64,000 bases of DNA, taken from assembly GCA_012295275.1 (NCBI GenBank), contig CM022666.1, positions 2,709,616 through 2,773,615 on the forward strand, in the 5' to 3' direction. Within the stretch, counting starts at the first letter, position 1. Each line of letters begins with the position of its first letter. The translations under genes and the position numbers were made by a program. The DNA is from Chrysomallon squamiferum (lineage: Eukaryota > Mollusca > Gastropoda > Neomphalida > Peltospiridae). Shown here piece by piece: positions 59,675-64,000 of the stretch. A model generated the notes under the pieces. That model did not search any database. It was given only the letters and a program-made list of their open reading frames with translations, and was not told the origin of the DNA.

Positions 59675-60394
59675 AAGGCAGTGACCATCTGTCGTTAGCA
59701 TCTTGAAAAAGTGTCAGGCAAGGAAACCAAGCATTGCAGTTAAATTTGTTTTATTAAAAAAAAAATAAAAAAAAAATAAAAAAAAATAATAATAAGAAGC
59801 AAATTTCAGATAGAACCCCATTTGTAATAAACAATTAGACAAAAATAGCAAGCTTTGCTTTTAAGCATTTAATATATATTTTTTTTAAATATTAAAAGTT
59901 CTCAGTTTAATTATAGCACTAACAAACAAACAAACAAACAAACCAAAAAGAAAAAAAAAAAAAAAAAAAAATCCCTAAAAATAATTAATCTCATTTACAT
60001 AATATAAAAATGAATACTGGATTTTTTTTTTTTTTTTTTAAATTTCAAAATTGAGACTATAACTCCCCAAAATATCTCTGGATGGACTAGAACACATAAA
60101 TTTGCTTTTATTATTTTTTTATAAATCTTAACATTTGAAAAAAAAAAATGCAAAAACCAACAACAAAATAATTTTAAAAAAACAAAAACAATTATCAACA
60201 TAGTCTTTGAAAAATATAAAGAAACTTTGTCCTTGTTTAGAAAATTCTTTGGCTGAATCTTGATGCAGTTAAACATATACTGACATATTAGTCACCAAGA
60301 TCAGAACAGGATTTAATTATAAATTTAGTATTTTCGGGGGGATGGAGGCTCAGGGAACCAGTATGGTGCCCTCTAAAGTTCCCCTGACAGCGTC

Positions 60395-61273
60395 TTAGAT
60401 GCTTGGTGGTAAAGCCACAGGTATGTGGTAATACTTGCACGTTGGGCGCTGACATTTTCCCCGAACCGAGTCTCGGCAAACTGTCACATGCCCGTCCATC
60501 ACTTCAACGTAATCTGAAAACAACACAGACTTATGTTCACACACAATGCTTTATACTGTAGTGTTTATACATGGTACTTTATACTGTAATGTTTACACAC
60601 AATACTTTATACTGTAGTGTTTACACTGTTATGTTCACATACAATTCTTTATACTGTTATGTTTACACACAATACTTTATAGTGTAATGTTTACACATAA
60701 TGATTTATACTGTAATGCTTACACATACTTTATACTGTAATGTTTACATGTAATACTTTACACTTATGTTTACACATTATGCTTTGTACTGTTTTGTCTA
60801 CATACTTTATACTGTAATGTTTACATGTAATACTTTATACTGTAACGTTTACACATAATGCTTTATACTGTAATGTCTACACATACTTTATGCTGTAATG
60901 TTTACATGTAATACTTTACACTAATGTTTACATGTAATGCTTTATACTGTAATGTTTACACATAATACTTTTTACTGTTAGGTTCAAACTGTGGTCACCA
61001 TTTTGTTAATGTAAAACATTGTCAACAAAAAGTCTTAAAATTCAGATTTCTCCTTCCCTTCTTCTCTTTCTGTAGTCATTTTTTATTTTTTATTATCAGA
61101 CTTTCTTTCTCTCTACTTGTTTAATAATCTCTCATTTTCTTTCTTTTCAGTGACAATATGTAATGTTATTGCATATCTGTAAACTTACCCTCAATAATAT
61201 GCACTAATTTGCATTGGGGCCTGTCACACTTTCCCAATTTAAAATCGGGGCACACTTGGAGGGTGTCCCGCAA
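60395..61273 (-). CDS. Tandem CCCH zinc-finger RNA-binding protein, last two exons (partial)
   Basis: Exons 61273-61189 and 60513-60395 on the minus strand, joined in phase 1 (donor GTAAGT, acceptor TTTTCAG). The first encodes VCPDFKLGKCDRPQCKLVH. The second encodes VCRDSVRGKCQRPTCKYYH followed by IPVALPPSI and the stop. Both are CX7CX4CX3H fingers, 15 residues apart, the form seen in muscleblind-type and ZC3H10-like RNA-binding proteins. I recognise the domain but cannot assign the gene. Earlier exons lie beyond the right edge, since nothing coding is visible from 61274 to 64000. The protein ends soon after the last finger. A long 3' UTR toward 59 kb or further is likely. Confidence 0.85.
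60520..60985. repeat. Minisatellite in the CCCH-gene intron
   Basis: A unit of about 26-28 bases (ATACTTTATACTGTAATG plus TTTACACATA) is repeated about 17 times with small length changes. It begins just upstream of the last exon's acceptor region (minus sense). Confidence 0.92.
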
Positions 61274-61364
61274 CTGAAAAGGAAACAGTCCAACTTAAAC
61301 AATTCTGAATTCAAAGATATTAAATTTATTTCATTAACAAAATTAATTAATAAAACATTTATAA

Positions 61365-61366
<2 letters not shown>

Positions 61367-61418
<52 letters not shown>
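61367..61418. repeat. (AAT)n microsatellite
   Basis: Perfect AAT array about 95 bases upstream of the zinc-finger exon (minus sense). The Tyr-rich antisense frame is an artefact. Confidence 0.95.
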
Positions 61419-61419
<1 letters not shown>

Positions 61420-62287
61420 TAAGTAACAAAAACAAAAATAAGAAAAATAAAAATGTTTTCGTATACTTGAATATATTCTGAGAACAAAATAAGCCAACAA
61501 AATAATACCTTCATTGATTTTTTCCTAATAATTTTATGATTTATTCAAGCAGAAATATTTTGAATATATTTTATTTCTGTGAACAGATATTTTCTGGCTG
61601 AAATACTACACCTTTAGATTAAAAATAAATAAGTAATTTTTAATTATTTTTTTTGTTTACATGATAATTCTGTCACGTTGATTTTAATAATGAGAAATAA
61701 CTGGTAATTTTACTCTTTCTAGAATTAATTTCATGATTCTCCAAATAGACTTTAATTAAAACTTTTCTGTGTTTAATTTATCGGTTTTTTTTCTTTATAC
61801 ATATTTTAAAAAGAGGTAAATTTCTTATACTGATATTAAATTGTGGATTTTCCAAATTTTATTTCACTGTCAATTTTCATCTGTTGGGCTTTATTTGATA
61901 ATTATTTGACTTTATCATAGGAGAAATTTTCCATGGTATTTTATTATCCTAAGATGAATATTTTGTTTCTAATTGTTAATTTAATTCACAAATACTTTAT
62001 TTAATATTTTATTTGTGGCTGAATATATATTCTTTTGAAATTAATGTTATTTATTTATTTTTTTCAATATTTTGAAATTAATTCTTAATCCAAATTCCTT
62101 CTTATTATTATAACTTAAACTACTACTACTTCTAGTATTATTATTATTAGACATTTAGGTAATTTGAATTGAAAATCCAAAAATATAAGTTTTCTGACAT
62201 AAATAATTTAAAAAAAAATGATTTGAAAGTATCATGACAAACAGTAGCATGGTACAATCCTATTGCCTACAATAAATTTTTATAGTA

Positions 62288-62520
62288 ATGGTATTTGTGA
62301 ATATTTTTCAATAAATTGGCAAAAGATTTTCTGAAAATTTAAAAACACTTTTTATTCTTTCTTTTTTTTTCTTTTTTTTATCTTATTGGCATTTGTGAAG
62401 ATTTTTTAATAAGTTGGCAAAAGATTTTTTGAAAATTTAAAAACACTTTTTATTCATTTTTTTTGTTTTTTTATCTTATTGGCATTTGTGAATATTTTTT
62501 AATAAATTGGCAAAAGATAT
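62288..62520. repeat. Three-copy 93-98 base tandem repeat
   Basis: GG(T/C)ATTTGTGAA(T/G)ATTTTT, AATAAATTGGCAAAAGAT and TTTAAAAACACTTTTTATTC recur in order, starting at about 62290, 62388 and 62481. Confidence 0.88.
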
Positions 62521-62922
62521 TTTTTTTTAAATTTAAAAAAATATATATATTTTTTTGTTGTTAAATTTTAATAGTAAATATTTTGATCTCAATCATGGAA
62601 CAAAAATATTTTAAATTAACAGGATATTCACTATTTGGGCAGGAAAATAAACACAGAACAACAGTGTCATGCTCAACAGACATAATGCAACAAAAAATGC
62701 AACTGCACTAACATTTAACAAGTACCAAATAATTTTCATTATGAATTTTCATTTGTTATTTAATTGCCCTGACATATAATTAGTCTTGATTAGGTTTAGG
62801 CAAAATAATTTTAAATTAATTATTACTAAAAGAATACTTAAAATGTACTGATACTCAAATTAATGTTGAGTAAATATATTACAGCTTTCATTTTAAACAA
62901 ATATTATGTATTTTAAAATTAT

Positions 62923-62963
<41 letters not shown>

Positions 62964-64000
62964 AAATTTTAGAAAAAAATTATATTATACATATACTTGT
63001 TATTTGTTGTAATATTTTTATATTCAGGCTAAATTTTTATATTCTTTTAAAGCTATTACAAAAAAATAATATAATAATAATAATAATAATAATTAAAAAA
63101 AAATTGTTCTTATACTGAATATTAGTAATTCAATATTATATAACTTCATTGTATTAGAAATTATTTTTTTCTTAATCAAAATAATACTATTTTACATCTT
63201 AATTTAATTAAGAAAAGGACAAAAAAATATGTTTATAATTTTATATTTAATTAAAAATTACTACTGCATCAAATGATTTTATAATTTTATTATTTTTTTA
63301 ATATGATTAGTAATAAAACATTAAGCTGTATAACAAACAACAAATTAAATATTAGTGGCAAAATAAACTTAAAATAAAAAATTAAAAAAATGCATACTAA
63401 ACTCAGAAAAAATTAAAACATTCAACAAAATTTGCAGAATTTTTTAGTTGTTAATGACTAAAACCATTTTATGAAGTTAGAAAAAAAAAAAAAATGTTAA
63501 ATGAGATTAGTAAAAATAAATTTTGTTTAAAATTCAGAAAATTAATTCCCTATTTTGTTTTCATGGTTATCAGTTAAAAGCAGTGATGGGAATGTTAAAA
63601 AAAAAAAAAAAAAAAAAACATGCAGAATTTTTTAAGTATTAATGTTGTGCAAGTTAAAATTTAATTCTAACTGAATTGATTTATTAATAGTTAATAGAAA
63701 GTTAGTTATTTCATTAAATTTTAATTATGTTTTGGTTATAAAAAAAATAATCCAGAAGTCTTTTAATTTTGGGTGAATTTGTTTGGTCACAGTAAATTTA
63801 ATTGATTAATTTATTTTCATATTTCAAAAGTAATTGAAAAACAGCTATTTTTAGAAAGTGCAAATTAAGAAACATAAATTTGCAATAATTTAAAAATTTA
63901 AAATAAAATAAAATAATAGAGCAAATGAATAAAGATAATGATTTTATAAATTAAAAAAAAATAAATAAATAAAAATAAAAATATCTTTACTTAAATAAAA

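Larger units (their letters stand above)
51901..60394. other. Non-coding stretch, possibly including the 3' UTR of the CCCH gene
   Basis: About 8.5 kb with dense poly(A) and some poly(T) tracts, a TA microsatellite, a degenerate minisatellite (58250-58760), a 25-base exact repeat pair, and two promoter-like patches (52669-52698, 59565-59700). No exon recognised. Part of it, read on the minus strand, is probably the 3' UTR of the zinc-finger gene. Confidence 0.5.
61274..64000 (-). other. Intronic or upstream sequence of the CCCH gene
   Basis: AT-rich and repeat-laden: AAT array (61367-61418), a three-copy 93-98 base tandem repeat (62288-62520), an AAAT array (62926-62962) and poly(A) tracts. 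No exon was recognised in it. Confidence 0.55.

Noticed and set aside
1-64000. tRNA, rRNA and CRISPR arrays
   Set aside because: No cloverleaf with A/B boxes, no rRNA-like block, and no spacer-repeat structure was seen; the tandem repeats have no unique spacers.

Overview
This window is AT-rich invertebrate nuclear DNA, most likely from a mollusc or another lophotrochozoan. It has many short exons that are clearly GC-richer than their surroundings, long introns full of microsatellites and homopolymer runs, GT-AG splice sites, one AT-AC and one GC-AG intron, and AATAAA poly(A) signals. Gene models were assembled by hand by joining exons whose splice phases agree. The family names rest on remembered protein families; no database search was run.

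Left part (1-8.5 kb). A minus-strand gene starts with a signal-peptide exon at 2085-2022 and continues into a large exon (317-1) that runs off the window. It encodes a secreted, acidic, His-rich protein with internal repeats that I do not recognise. Divergent from it, a TATA promoter near 4.13 kb with an ISRE-like element and CCAAT boxes upstream drives a plus-strand gene. Its whole 363-aa product, a protein with two membrane spans, lies in one exon (6089-7180). A possible orphan terminal exon lies at 8442-8229 on the minus strand.

Middle (9.2-42.8 kb). Three well-supported genes follow. Thymidylate kinase (DTYMK) is on the minus strand in five exons (11934-9231), with an E2F-like site beside the start codon. 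A CXorf58-like protein is on the minus strand in nine coding exons (19695-14734). IFT80 is on the plus strand in 18 coding exons (20521-42752). The last two start head to head about 0.8 kb apart and probably share a bidirectional promoter; IFT80 is a ciliary gene and the other may be a flagellar one. IFT80 has a U12-type AT-AC first intron, a tandem duplication that copies one of its splice acceptors, a degraded copy of exon 16 in intron 15, and an apparent one-base frame break at exon 11/12.

Right part (42.8-64 kb). About 17.6 kb has no exon I can recognise. It holds homopolymer tracts, minisatellites, two promoter-like patches and a possible retroelement scrap. It ends at the last two exons (61273-60395, minus) of a gene for tandem CCCH zinc fingers whose 5' part lies beyond the window.

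Functionally the genes are mixed: dTTP synthesis (DTYMK), intraflagellar transport (IFT80), a probable flagellum-linked protein, an RNA-binding protein, and two membrane or secreted proteins of unknown role. No operon, tRNA, rRNA or CRISPR array was seen.
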